This document shows, piece by piece, positions 43,071 through 51,120 of a stretch of 64,000 bases of DNA. Origin of the DNA: Actinomycetota bacterium (GTDB lineage Bacteria > Actinomycetota > Thermoleophilia > Gaiellales > Gaiellaceae); NCBI GenBank assembly GCA_004366385.1, contig SIRU01000064.1:79557-143556 (forward strand), in the 5' to 3' direction. Position numbers and translations under genes: made by a program. The notes under the pieces are model-generated. The model had not been told where the DNA came from. It worked only from the letters and a program-made list of their open reading frames with translations, and searched no databases. Each line of letters opens with the position of its first letter. Position 1 is the stretch's first letter.

Positions 43071-44561
43071 ATGTCGAGCACGCAGTCACCGACCGACCAG
43101 GCCCTCGCCGGCCTCGAGAATCCTGCGTTCTGGTCTCACTTCCAGGCGCTGACCACCATCCCACGGCCCTCGCGCGCCGAGGAGCCGGTCATCGCCCACG
43201 TCACGGCGTGGGCGGAGGAGCACGGCTTCGAGCTCACCCAGGACTCGGGGCGGAACCTCGTCATCCGCGTGCCCGCCACGCCGGGCCGCGAGTCGGCCCC
43301 GACCCTCATCCTCCAGGGGCACCTGGACATGGTCTGCGAGCGCGATCCCGCGAGCCCGAACGACCCCGCCGAGGGACGGATCGTCCTGCGCCGCGAGGGT
43401 GACTGGCTGACCGCGGACGGGACGACGCTCGGCGCCGACGACGGCGTCGCGATCGCCGCGATGATGGCGCTCGCCGAGGACGAGTCGATCCCCCACGGGC
43501 CGCTCGAGCTGCTCATGACCGTGGCCGAGGAGGTCGGGCTGGAGGGCGTGAACGCGCTCGACGGCTCGCTGCTGACCGGCAGGACGATGATCAACCTGGA
43601 CAGCGAGGAGGACGGCGTCCTCACCGTCGGCTGCGCCGGGAGCACCGACACCTGGGTCCGGGTCGAAGGAGAGCGAGCGCCTGCTCCTGCCGACGTCGTC
43701 ACGCTCGCGGTCGTCGCGGGCGGCGGGCTCGGCGGCCACTCCGGCAGCGAGATCCACCTCGGACGCGCGAACGCGATCAAGGTGCTCGGGCGGGTGCTCC
43801 GAGAGACGTACGCGGCCACGCCGTTCGAGCTCGTCTCGCTGGACGGAGGCAGGAGCCGCAACGCGATCCCGCGGGATGCACGGGCGGTGTGCGTGGTCGC
43901 CCGCGACCGGGAGCAGGCATTCCGGGCCGCCCTCGAGTCGGCGACGGACGTGGTGCGAGACGCGTACGCGAAGACCGATCCCGGCGTCTCCGTGGCCATC
44001 GAGAGCGCCGACGCCGCCACCGAGGCGTGGACCGCCGAGGCGTCCGCGCGGCTCCTCGACGTGATCGCGCTCGTGCCGAGCGGGCCGCTCGCGATGAGCC
44101 CCGACTTCGACGGGCTCGTCGAGACGTCCACGTCGCTCGGCGAGGCGACGACCGAGGGTGCGCAGCTGACCCTCCACAGCCTCTCGCGCTCGTCCAACGA
44201 CTCGGCCCTGCCCGAAGTGGAGTCGGCGCTCGACGCCGCCGCGCGGCTCGCGGGCGGGGCGCTCGAGGTGAAGCGCAACTACAAGGGCTGGCGTCCGAAC
44301 CTGGACTCGGAGCTCCTGGCCGTCGCGAAGGACGTCTACGAGCGCCTCTTCGGCGAAGCGCCGACGGTCACGGCCGTGCACGCCGGCCTCGAGACGGCCG
44401 TCATCGGCACCAAGGTCGACTGGCCGCTCGACAACCTCGCGATCGGCCCCCAGATCGACTCTCCGCACTCACCCGACGAGCGGGTGAGCATCCCGACCGT
44501 CGAGCGCTTCTGGAAGCTGCTCGTCGGCATCGTCGACGAGTACTCGGCGGGCAGAGGCTAG
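43071..44561 (+). CDS. pepD: Aminoacyl-histidine dipeptidase-like M20C peptidase
   Basis: The 496-residue zinc peptidase has GHLDMVCE near residue 84, LGADDGVAIAA near 122, the catalytic EEVGLEG near 152 and DSEEDG near 175. These are typical of PepD (beta-alanyl-His dipeptidase) with its long insertion. GAGGAGG before ATG 43071 gives a strong ribosome site. It is the first of six closely spaced genes ending with a tyrosine phenol-lyase, which suggests cytosolic dipeptide breakdown feeding amino-acid catabolism. Confidence 0.9.
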   Translation: MSSTQSPTDQALAGLENPAFWSHFQALTTIPRPSRAEEPVIAHVTAWAEEHGFELTQDSGRNLVIRVPATPGRESAPTLILQGHLDMVCERDPASPNDPAEGRIVLRREGDWLTADGTTLGADDGVAIAAMMALAEDESIPHGPLELLMTVAEEVGLEGVNALDGSLLTGRTMINLDSEEDGVLTVGCAGSTDTWVRVEGERAPAPADVVTLAVVAGGGLGGHSGSEIHLGRANAIKVLGRVLRETYAATPFELVSLDGGRSRNAIPRDARAVCVVARDREQAFRAALESATDVVRDAYAKTDPGVSVAIESADAATEAWTAEASARLLDVIALVPSGPLAMSPDFDGLVETSTSLGEATTEGAQLTLHSLSRSSNDSALPEVESALDAAARLAGGALEVKRNYKGWRPNLDSELLAVAKDVYERLFGEAPTVTAVHAGLETAVIGTKVDWPLDNLAIGPQIDSPHSPDERVSIPTVERFWKLLVGIVDEYSAGRG

Positions 44562-44563
44562 GG

Positions 44564-45169
44564 ATGCGCGGCGGGCTGGCCTGGGTGGTCGCGATCGTCG
44601 CCGGTGTCGCGCTCGTGGTGGTCGTCACGGCGGTGATCGGCACCCGCGACGACGAGGGCGAGGTCGTCACCGCGGGCGAGTGGGCCCAGAGCACGTGTGG
44701 CGCCGTCGCCGTCTGGCGCGGCGAGATGGAGTCGATCGCGGAGAGCGCCAAGACCTCGGCTGCGACCGGGGCCGCCGGCACCGAGACGGGCGCGCCCAGT
44801 GGCGAGAGGCGGGTCGGCGCCGCGCGGGCTGGGCTCACACGCGCGGTTCGGGCGACGGAGACCCTCGTCACGGCCATCGACAACACCGGCATCCCCGACA
44901 CGTCGGGTGGCGAGGAGGCGGCGGAGCAGGTCTCGAGCTGGGCGAACGGAGCACAGAACGATCTCGAGCAGGCCGAGGAGTCGCTCGAGGACGAGCCCGG
45001 CTCGCTCGAGGAGTCGATCGAGCAGTCGACGGCGGCCGCACGGACGATCGCGGCCGTGCTGACGAGCGGAGTGCAGACGCTCGCCGATGTTGCGGTCGCG
45101 GATCCGGAGCTCGCCGACGCGCTGCGGGACGCGAGCACGTGTCAGCAGCTTCGTGAGGAGAGGGGCTAG
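44564..45169 (+). CDS. Membrane-anchored helical protein, unknown function
   Basis: The 201-residue protein begins with one hydrophobic helix (WVVAIVAGVALVVVVTAVIG) and continues with a charged, mainly helical, Ala/Glu-rich outer part (AQNDLEQAEESLEDEPGSLEESIEQS). Cysteines in STCGAVAVW and ASTCQQL could form a disulfide. No family is recognised. It starts two bases after pepD and precedes the Dcu transporter by three, so it belongs to that operon. Confidence 0.65.
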   Translation: MRGGLAWVVAIVAGVALVVVVTAVIGTRDDEGEVVTAGEWAQSTCGAVAVWRGEMESIAESAKTSAATGAAGTETGAPSGERRVGAARAGLTRAVRATETLVTAIDNTGIPDTSGGEEAAEQVSSWANGAQNDLEQAEESLEDEPGSLEESIEQSTAAARTIAAVLTSGVQTLADVAVADPELADALRDASTCQQLREERG

Positions 45170-45172
45170 GCG

Positions 45173-46558
45173 ATGACCACGGCCGACTGGATCCTCATGG
45201 CCCTGCAGGGCCTGATCGTGGTCTTCTTCATCTTCCTCGGCGTCCGCTCGGGCGGTATCGGGCTCGGGCTCTGGGGAGGAGTCGGCACGCTGATCCTCGT
45301 CTTCGCGTTCGGCCTCGAGCCGGGGGAGCCGCCGTTCAGCGCGATGCTCATCATCGTCGCGGTCATCTCCGCGGCCGCGGCCATGCAGGCGGCGGGCGGC
45401 ATCGACTACATGGTCAAGATCGCGAGCGCAGCGCTCCGCGCACGGCCGAAGTCCCTCAACTTCGTCGCCCCCTACATCTCGTACCTCTTGACCATCCTCA
45501 CCGGGACCGGGAACACGTTCTTCTCGATCATCCCGGTGATCAACGAGATCGCCTACGCGAACAAGATCCGGCCCGAGCGTGCGCTCGCCGGGTCCACCGC
45601 CGCCTCTACGATCGGCATCACCTCGAGCCCGGTCGCGGCTGCGACGGCAACCCTCCTCCCGCTGGTCGAGCCGTTCGGGTACGACCTCATCGACGTCCTC
45701 CTGATCACGATCCCGGCCAGCATCGTCGGCATCTTCGCGATGTCGCTCGTGATGAGCCGCCACGGCAAGGACCTCGAGGACGACGAGGAGTACCAGCGCC
45801 GGCTCGCCGCCGGCGAGGTCAAGCCGCCGGCGCCGCCCGCGGAGATCGTGCTCATGCCCTACGCAAAGCGCAGCGTCGCCATCTTCCTCGTCGGCGTGCT
45901 CGCGATCTGCGTCTTCGGTCTCTGGGAGGACCTGCGACCGACGGTCGCCGCCGAGGGAGGCGGCGTCGAGCCGATGTCCATCACGCCGCTGATCCAGATG
46001 TTCATGCTCTCCGCGGCAGCACTGATCCTGCTGCTCGGCCACGTCAAGGCCGGCGACGTCGCGGGCGCGCCGATCTTCAAGTCGGGCATGGTCGCGATGA
46101 TCGCCCTCTTCGGCATCGCCTGGATGGCCGACACCTTCATCGCCAACAACGAGGACGCGATCGTCGAGCTCCTGGGCGGCCTCGCCGAGAACTGGCCGTT
46201 CATGATCGCGGTCGCGATCTTCCTGGTCGCGGGCCTCACGACCAGCCAGTCCGCTGCGACCCGGACCATGATCCCCCTCGGCCTCGCGCTCGGGATCGGT
46301 GCCGGCTACATGATCGCGATGTGGACGGCGGTGGCGGGCGTGATCTTCCTGCCGGCGAACGGGACGCAGATCGCGGCGGCCGAGGCCGACACGACGGGGA
46401 CGACGACGCTCGGCAAGCGCGTCGTCGACCACTCGTTCCAGCTCCCGCTGCAGGTCGTGTGGATCGTGACGGTGCTCGTCGGCCTCGCGATCGTGTGGTT
46501 GTTCTTCGGCGGCCAGACGCCCGCGCCACCGGTGCCGACCACGCCCACGACCCCCTGA
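45173..46558 (+). CDS. Dcu-family C4-dicarboxylate transporter
   Basis: The 461-residue membrane protein has ten or more helices and DcuA/DcuB features: FLGVRSGGIGLGLWGGVG near residue 20, SAAAAMQAAGGIDYMVK near 65, LTILTGTGNTFFSIIPVI near 105 and STAASTIGITSSPVAAA near 140. Family members exchange fumarate, succinate, malate or aspartate. In this operon it may handle aspartate or exchange carboxylates; the direction is not predictable. Confidence 0.85.
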   Translation: MTTADWILMALQGLIVVFFIFLGVRSGGIGLGLWGGVGTLILVFAFGLEPGEPPFSAMLIIVAVISAAAAMQAAGGIDYMVKIASAALRARPKSLNFVAPYISYLLTILTGTGNTFFSIIPVINEIAYANKIRPERALAGSTAASTIGITSSPVAAATATLLPLVEPFGYDLIDVLLITIPASIVGIFAMSLVMSRHGKDLEDDEEYQRRLAAGEVKPPAPPAEIVLMPYAKRSVAIFLVGVLAICVFGLWEDLRPTVAAEGGGVEPMSITPLIQMFMLSAAALILLLGHVKAGDVAGAPIFKSGMVAMIALFGIAWMADTFIANNEDAIVELLGGLAENWPFMIAVAIFLVAGLTTSQSAATRTMIPLGLALGIGAGYMIAMWTAVAGVIFLPANGTQIAAAEADTTGTTTLGKRVVDHSFQLPLQVVWIVTVLVGLAIVWLFFGGQTPAPPVPTTPTTP

Positions 46559-46569
46559 GAAAGAGAGCG

Positions 46570-47916
46570 ATGAGCGACCTGGCCACACCTCCCGGCCCAT
46601 CTGAGCCGGCGGAGACCTCGTCGAAGACGATGTCGGTTCCGGGCGCGACGGTGCTCGGGATCGGCGCCATGATCGGCGCCGGCATCTTCGCCCTGCTCGG
46701 AACGGCGGGCGAGGTCGCCGGTGCGGCAGTCTGGATCTCGTTCCTCATCGGCCTCGCCGTCACCTCTCTGCTCGCGTACGTCTGCGTCAAGCTCGGCAGC
46801 CGCTACCCGTCCTCGGGCGGCCTGATCACCTACCTGATGGAAGGGTTCGGGACGGGGCGCCTCGTCGGCGTCGCGTCGTGGCTCGGCTACATGGCGGCGA
46901 TGGTGATCGTCTGCTCGATGGTCGCGGTGTCGTTCGGCAGCTACGCGACCTCGCTCTTCGTCGGCGACGACGCCGCCTCGTGGTGGGACAACGTCTTCAC
47001 GACGGCCCTCCTGGTGGCGATGGTTGCGATCAACATGGTCGGGGGAACGTTCGTCGCTCGCGCGCAGAAGTTCATCGTCGCCCTGGTGCTCGCATCGTTC
47101 GCCTTCTTCGTCATCGTCACCCTGCCCGACATCGACCTCGACCTGCTCGCCTTCGACGTCTATCCGCCCTTCTCGAAGATCGTCGCCAGCGTCGCGCTCA
47201 CGTTCTTCGCCTACATGGGCTTCAACGTGATCACCTTCACCGCGGGCGACCTGCGCAATCCCTCTCGCGATCTCCCCCGGGCGATGACCGGGGCTCTGGG
47301 GATCACGGGACTCACGTACGTCCTGATCGCGATCGCCGTGTTCGGGACGCTCACGGTCGCCCAGGTCGTCCAGTACGGCCCGACCGCGATCGCCGAGGCG
47401 GCGCGACCGGCGCTGGGCGACTTCGGGTTCACGCTCATGGCCGCCACCGCGATGCTCTCCACCGCCGGGGCCACGAACGCGACGCTCTACGCCTCTGGGA
47501 ACATGACCGGGATGCTCGCGCAGGTCGGGCTCTTCCCGTCGTTCTTCGGCCCCGGCCACCGCTTCGGCCCGAAGGCCGGGTTGCTCATCACCGGCGGGGT
47601 CGTGCTCGTCGTCGCCAACCTCGTCGACCTGTCGTCGATCGCCTCGGTCGGGAGCGCGACTGCGCTGGTGCTCTTCCTGATCATCTGCGCCGCCGCCTAC
47701 AAGCTGCGCGCGGAAACGGGCAGCAGCGTCCTGCTGATCGGGCTGGCGACGCTGGTGACGGCCATCGTGCTCGTCGCGTTCTCCGTGGACACGGCGCGCA
47801 ACGCCCCCGAGACGTTCACCGCGATGCTCGCGATCGGCGTGCTCGCGATCGTGTTCGACGCCGTGTGGCGGGCGCGGAAGCCGGCCGGACCGGACGCAGC
47901 CGTCGAGACCGGCTGA
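46570..47916 (+). CDS. APC-family amino acid permease
   Basis: The 448-residue protein has about twelve helices and the APC N-terminal signature VLGIGAMIGAGIFALLGTAGEVAG near residue 27, plus LTFFAYMGFNVITFTAGDLRNPSRDLPRA near 220. It likely imports amino acids with protons. The position beside a tyrosine phenol-lyase suggests aromatic amino acids, as seen in other lyase loci; this is inference. It starts 11 bases after the Dcu gene. Confidence 0.88.
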   Translation: MSDLATPPGPSEPAETSSKTMSVPGATVLGIGAMIGAGIFALLGTAGEVAGAAVWISFLIGLAVTSLLAYVCVKLGSRYPSSGGLITYLMEGFGTGRLVGVASWLGYMAAMVIVCSMVAVSFGSYATSLFVGDDAASWWDNVFTTALLVAMVAINMVGGTFVARAQKFIVALVLASFAFFVIVTLPDIDLDLLAFDVYPPFSKIVASVALTFFAYMGFNVITFTAGDLRNPSRDLPRAMTGALGITGLTYVLIAIAVFGTLTVAQVVQYGPTAIAEAARPALGDFGFTLMAATAMLSTAGATNATLYASGNMTGMLAQVGLFPSFFGPGHRFGPKAGLLITGGVVLVVANLVDLSSIASVGSATALVLFLIICAAAYKLRAETGSSVLLIGLATLVTAIVLVAFSVDTARNAPETFTAMLAIGVLAIVFDAVWRARKPAGPDAAVETG

Positions 47917-47930
47917 GAGAGGAGACCGAC

Positions 47931-48761
47931 ATGTGTCGCTGGCTGGCGTACTCGGGATCACCGGTGCTGTTGGAGGATCTGCTGCTGAAACCCGAGCACT
48001 CGTTGATCGACCAGAGCCTGCACTCGCGGATGGGGGCGACGACGACGAACGGCGACGGGTTCGGGCTCGGCTGGTACGGGGTCGGTGACACGCCCGGCGT
48101 GTTCCACTCGATCGAGCCGGCGTGGAACGACCGGAACCTCACGGATCTCGCGTCCCATCTCGTCTCGCCGCTCGTGTTCGCCCACATCCGGGCCTCCACC
48201 GGCGGCGCGATCCAGCAGACGAACTGCCATCCCTTTCGCCACGGCCGCTGGCTGTGGATGCACAACGGCCTGATCCGCGACTTCCTCACGGTCAAGCGCG
48301 ACCTCGCGTTCGCGGTCGACCCGTCGCTGTACCCGGAGATCGAGGGCTCGACCGATTCGGAGCTCTTCTTCTACCTCGCGCTGACGTTCGGGCTCGAGGA
48401 CGACCCGCCGGCCGCCGTGGAGCGCGCCGTCGGCCTCATCGAGGAGACGGGACGCCGTCACGGAGTCGAGCTCCCCATCCAGATGACCGTCGCCACGACC
48501 GACGGCAAGAGCCTGTGGGCGTTCCGCTACTCGAGCGAGGGCGACTCGCGCTCGCTCTTCTACTCGACGCGCGTCGACACGCTGCGCGAGCAGTACCCCG
48601 ACAACCCGGTGCTGCACGGTCTCTCCGACGAGACGCGGATCGTCGTCTCCGAGCCGCTCGGCGACCTCGCCGGCGCCTGGAACGAGGTGCCGGAGGCGAG
48701 CCTGGGGGTCATCCAGGAGGGGCAGGACGAGCTCCGGCCGTTCACGCCGCGAACGCCCTGA
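47931..48761 (+). CDS. Class II glutamine amidotransferase-like protein
   Basis: This 276-residue Ntn hydrolase starts MCRWLAYSG, placing the nucleophile Cys2 at the N-terminus once Met is removed. It continues with GDGFGLGWYG, FAHIRASTGGAIQQTNCHPF and WMHNG, the EgtC/YafJ-like pattern. No synthase domain is present, so it may act as a gamma-glutamyl hydrolase. Its role in a peptide/amino-acid operon fits such amide hydrolysis. GAGAGGAGA supports the ATG. Confidence 0.88.
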   Translation: MCRWLAYSGSPVLLEDLLLKPEHSLIDQSLHSRMGATTTNGDGFGLGWYGVGDTPGVFHSIEPAWNDRNLTDLASHLVSPLVFAHIRASTGGAIQQTNCHPFRHGRWLWMHNGLIRDFLTVKRDLAFAVDPSLYPEIEGSTDSELFFYLALTFGLEDDPPAAVERAVGLIEETGRRHGVELPIQMTVATTDGKSLWAFRYSSEGDSRSLFYSTRVDTLREQYPDNPVLHGLSDETRIVVSEPLGDLAGAWNEVPEASLGVIQEGQDELRPFTPRTP

Positions 48762-48864
48762 CGCACGTGCTTCCTGACGCACGGCCCGAGCACGAGTTCC
48801 GACGAGGAGCACCGGGGCTGGGCCGCGTCGGTAGTCACCCGCGTCGCGCGTCGGCGATTCCCGG

Positions 48865-50310
48865 ATGCCCTCCTGCGAGCCGCGGGGCGACGATGACCTC
48901 GTGGTACCGCCCTGGAAGATCAAGGTGGTCGAGCTGATCGCGCTGCTCGACCCGCGCGAGCGGCGGCGGGCGCTCGTGGAGGCGGGCTACAACACCTTTC
49001 TGCTCCGCTCGGAGGACGTCTTCGTCGACCTCCTCACCGACAGCGGGACGTCGGCGCTCTCACAAGAGCAGCGCGCAGCGATGGAGCTCGGCGACGAGGC
49101 GTACGCGGGGTCGCGGAGCTTCTTCCGGCTCGAGCGCGCGATGCGGGAGGTCTACGGCTACCGGCACCTGGTCCCGACGCACCAGGGGCGCGGCGCCGAG
49201 CACCTGCTCTCGAAGGTGCTCGTCCGGCCGGGTCAGCTCGTCCCGTCGAACCTCTACTTCACGACCTCGCGCGAGCACGCCGAGCTCGCTGGCGGGCGTT
49301 GGGTCGACGTCGCCGTCCCTGAGGCCCAGGACACGACCTCGACGCACCCGTTCAAGGGCAACGTCGACCTGGCCGCGCTCGAGAACGTGCTGCGGGCCGC
49401 CGCGCCCGAGCGCGTGGCGTTCGTCCGCGTCGAGACCTGCGTTAACATGGCGGGTGGGCAGCCGGTCTCGGTCGCGAACCTGGCCGCCGTGCGCGAGCTG
49501 ACCCGCGCGCACGGCGTGCCCCTGATCCTCGACGCCACGCGCCTGTCCGAGAACGCGGTCTTCGTCAAGGACCGGGAGCCCGCGGGCGAGAGCGCGACGC
49601 TGCCCGGGGTGATCGCCGAGATCGCCGCGCTCGCCGACGGCGCCGTCTTCTCTTCGAAGAAGGACCACTTCGTCCCGATCGGAGGCTTCCTCGCGCTGAA
49701 CGACGACGAGCTCGCCGAGCGCGTGCGCGAGCTGGTCGTCGTCTACGAGGGGTTCCCGCACTACGGCGGCATGGCGGGCCACGACCTGGAGGCGCTCGCG
49801 CAGGGGATCCGCGAGTCCACGGACGAGGCGCTCGTCCGGCACTACCTCTCGCAGAGCGCGTACCTCGGCGGGCTCCTGCTCGAGCGGGGGATTCCGATCG
49901 TGGTGCCGGTCGGCGCGCACGCCGTCTTCCTCGACGCCAAGCGGTTCCTCCCGCACGTCCCGCAGACGTCGTTCCCGGCGCAGGCGCTCGCCGCGGCGCT
50001 GTACCTCGCAGGTGGCATCCGCTCGATGGAGCGCGGCATCGTCTCCGGCCAGCACGGCGACGAGCCGTACGACGGCCTCGAGCTCGTCCGCCTGACGATC
50101 CCGCGGCGCGTGTACACGGAGGAGCACCTCCGCTACGTGGCCGACGTCGTGACCGAGGTGTTCGAGCGGAGAGAGCTCGTGTCCGGCCTGCGCATGACCT
50201 ACGAGCCCACCCACCTCCGCTTCTTCCAGGCGCGCTTCGAGCCCGAGGGCGGCGAGCCCTTCGCCGGCTCGTTGGAACCGGCGCTCGCGTCCGAGCCGGC
50301 CTCGAGCTAG
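48865..50310 (+). CDS. tpl: Tyrosine phenol-lyase-like PLP enzyme
   Basis: The 481-residue protein matches the tryptophanase/tyrosine phenol-lyase family: AGYNTFLLRSEDVFVDLLTDSGT near residue 40, PTHQGRGAEHLL, and the PLP Lys in FSSKKDHFV. GIRSMERGI carries the Met-Glu-Arg typical of tyrosine phenol-lyase, where E. coli tryptophanase has Val-Glu-Ile, and LRFFQARF keeps the Phe pair. It should split tyrosine to phenol, pyruvate and ammonia. GTG 48901 is an alternative start. The stop is shared with the IS481 remnant on the other strand. Confidence 0.88.
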   Translation: MPSCEPRGDDDLVVPPWKIKVVELIALLDPRERRRALVEAGYNTFLLRSEDVFVDLLTDSGTSALSQEQRAAMELGDEAYAGSRSFFRLERAMREVYGYRHLVPTHQGRGAEHLLSKVLVRPGQLVPSNLYFTTSREHAELAGGRWVDVAVPEAQDTTSTHPFKGNVDLAALENVLRAAAPERVAFVRVETCVNMAGGQPVSVANLAAVRELTRAHGVPLILDATRLSENAVFVKDREPAGESATLPGVIAEIAALADGAVFSSKKDHFVPIGGFLALNDDELAERVRELVVVYEGFPHYGGMAGHDLEALAQGIRESTDEALVRHYLSQSAYLGGLLLERGIPIVVPVGAHAVFLDAKRFLPHVPQTSFPAQALAAALYLAGGIRSMERGIVSGQHGDEPYDGLELVRLTIPRRVYTEEHLRYVADVVTEVFERRELVSGLRMTYEPTHLRFFQARFEPEGGEPFAGSLEPALASEPASS

Positions 50311-51030
50311 GCGTATGTCCCAGGGAGGTTGTTGACGCGCTGCAGCGGCGCTAGGCCTCCGAGTGCGCGGTGGGGTCGGTAGCGATTGTAGAAGTCGAGC
50401 GCGGGCCGCAGCGCGGCCAGGCGTCGTGACTCGTGCTCGTAGGGATAGGCGTATGCCCAGCGCTCGAGCAGTGTGCGGATGAAGCGCTCGGCTCTGCCGT
50501 TGGTCTGTGGCCGGTAGGCACGCGTCTTCATGACGGAGATCCCGTGCGAGGCACAGGCGTCCGCCCAGCGGCGTTTGAAGCAGGTGCCGTTGTCGGTCAG
50601 CACGCGCTCGACGGTGATGCCGTGTGAGCGGTAGAAGGCGACGAGCTCGTGCAGGAAGGCGAGCGCCGAGTCGGTGGTCTCGTCGGGGAGGACGGAGGCG
50701 AAGCCGAGCCGCGAGTGGTCGTCGATCGCGACGTACACGTGCTGCCAGCCGGCCTTGCCCTTGGCCTGGCTCGAGCGGTCGCCGGTGACGCGATGACCGG
50801 GCCGGATGATGCGTCCGAGCTTCTTGATGTCGACGTGCACGAGCTCTCCGGGTCGCGAGCGCTCGTAGCGCACCACCTGCTCGGGCGGCGTGCGCACGAC
50901 GAGCCGCGAGCAACCGTGGCGGCGCAGCACCGCATGCAGTCGAGGCCGCAACGCCGAGCGCCCAGCTGATCACGTGCGGTCCTTCGCGAAGCTCTGCCCG
51001 TGCACGCAGGATCGCCTGCTCAATCTCGGA
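50307..51030 (-). pseudogene. IS481-family transposase remnant, frameshifted and truncated
   Basis: The DDE integrase core is intact from about 50950: GELVHVDIKKLGRI, RVLTDNGTCFKRRW and NGRAERFIRTLLERW carry the three acidic residues. Upstream, homology (EIEQAILRARAELREGPHVISWALGVAAST) is in another frame, with an indel near 50957. The helix-turn-helix part beyond 51030 is missing. The probable IS end TGTCCCAGGGAGG begins at 50316, so the element landed five bases after the tyrosine phenol-lyase stop. It is no longer autonomous. Confidence 0.85.
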
Positions 51031-51120
51031 ACTACAGCTAGCCGCAACGGCGCGGGCGTGGCATCGTTGAACGCGCCGATACTTTACGCGCCGCGGTCGT
51101 GCCTCGTAGCATCCCGCGCG

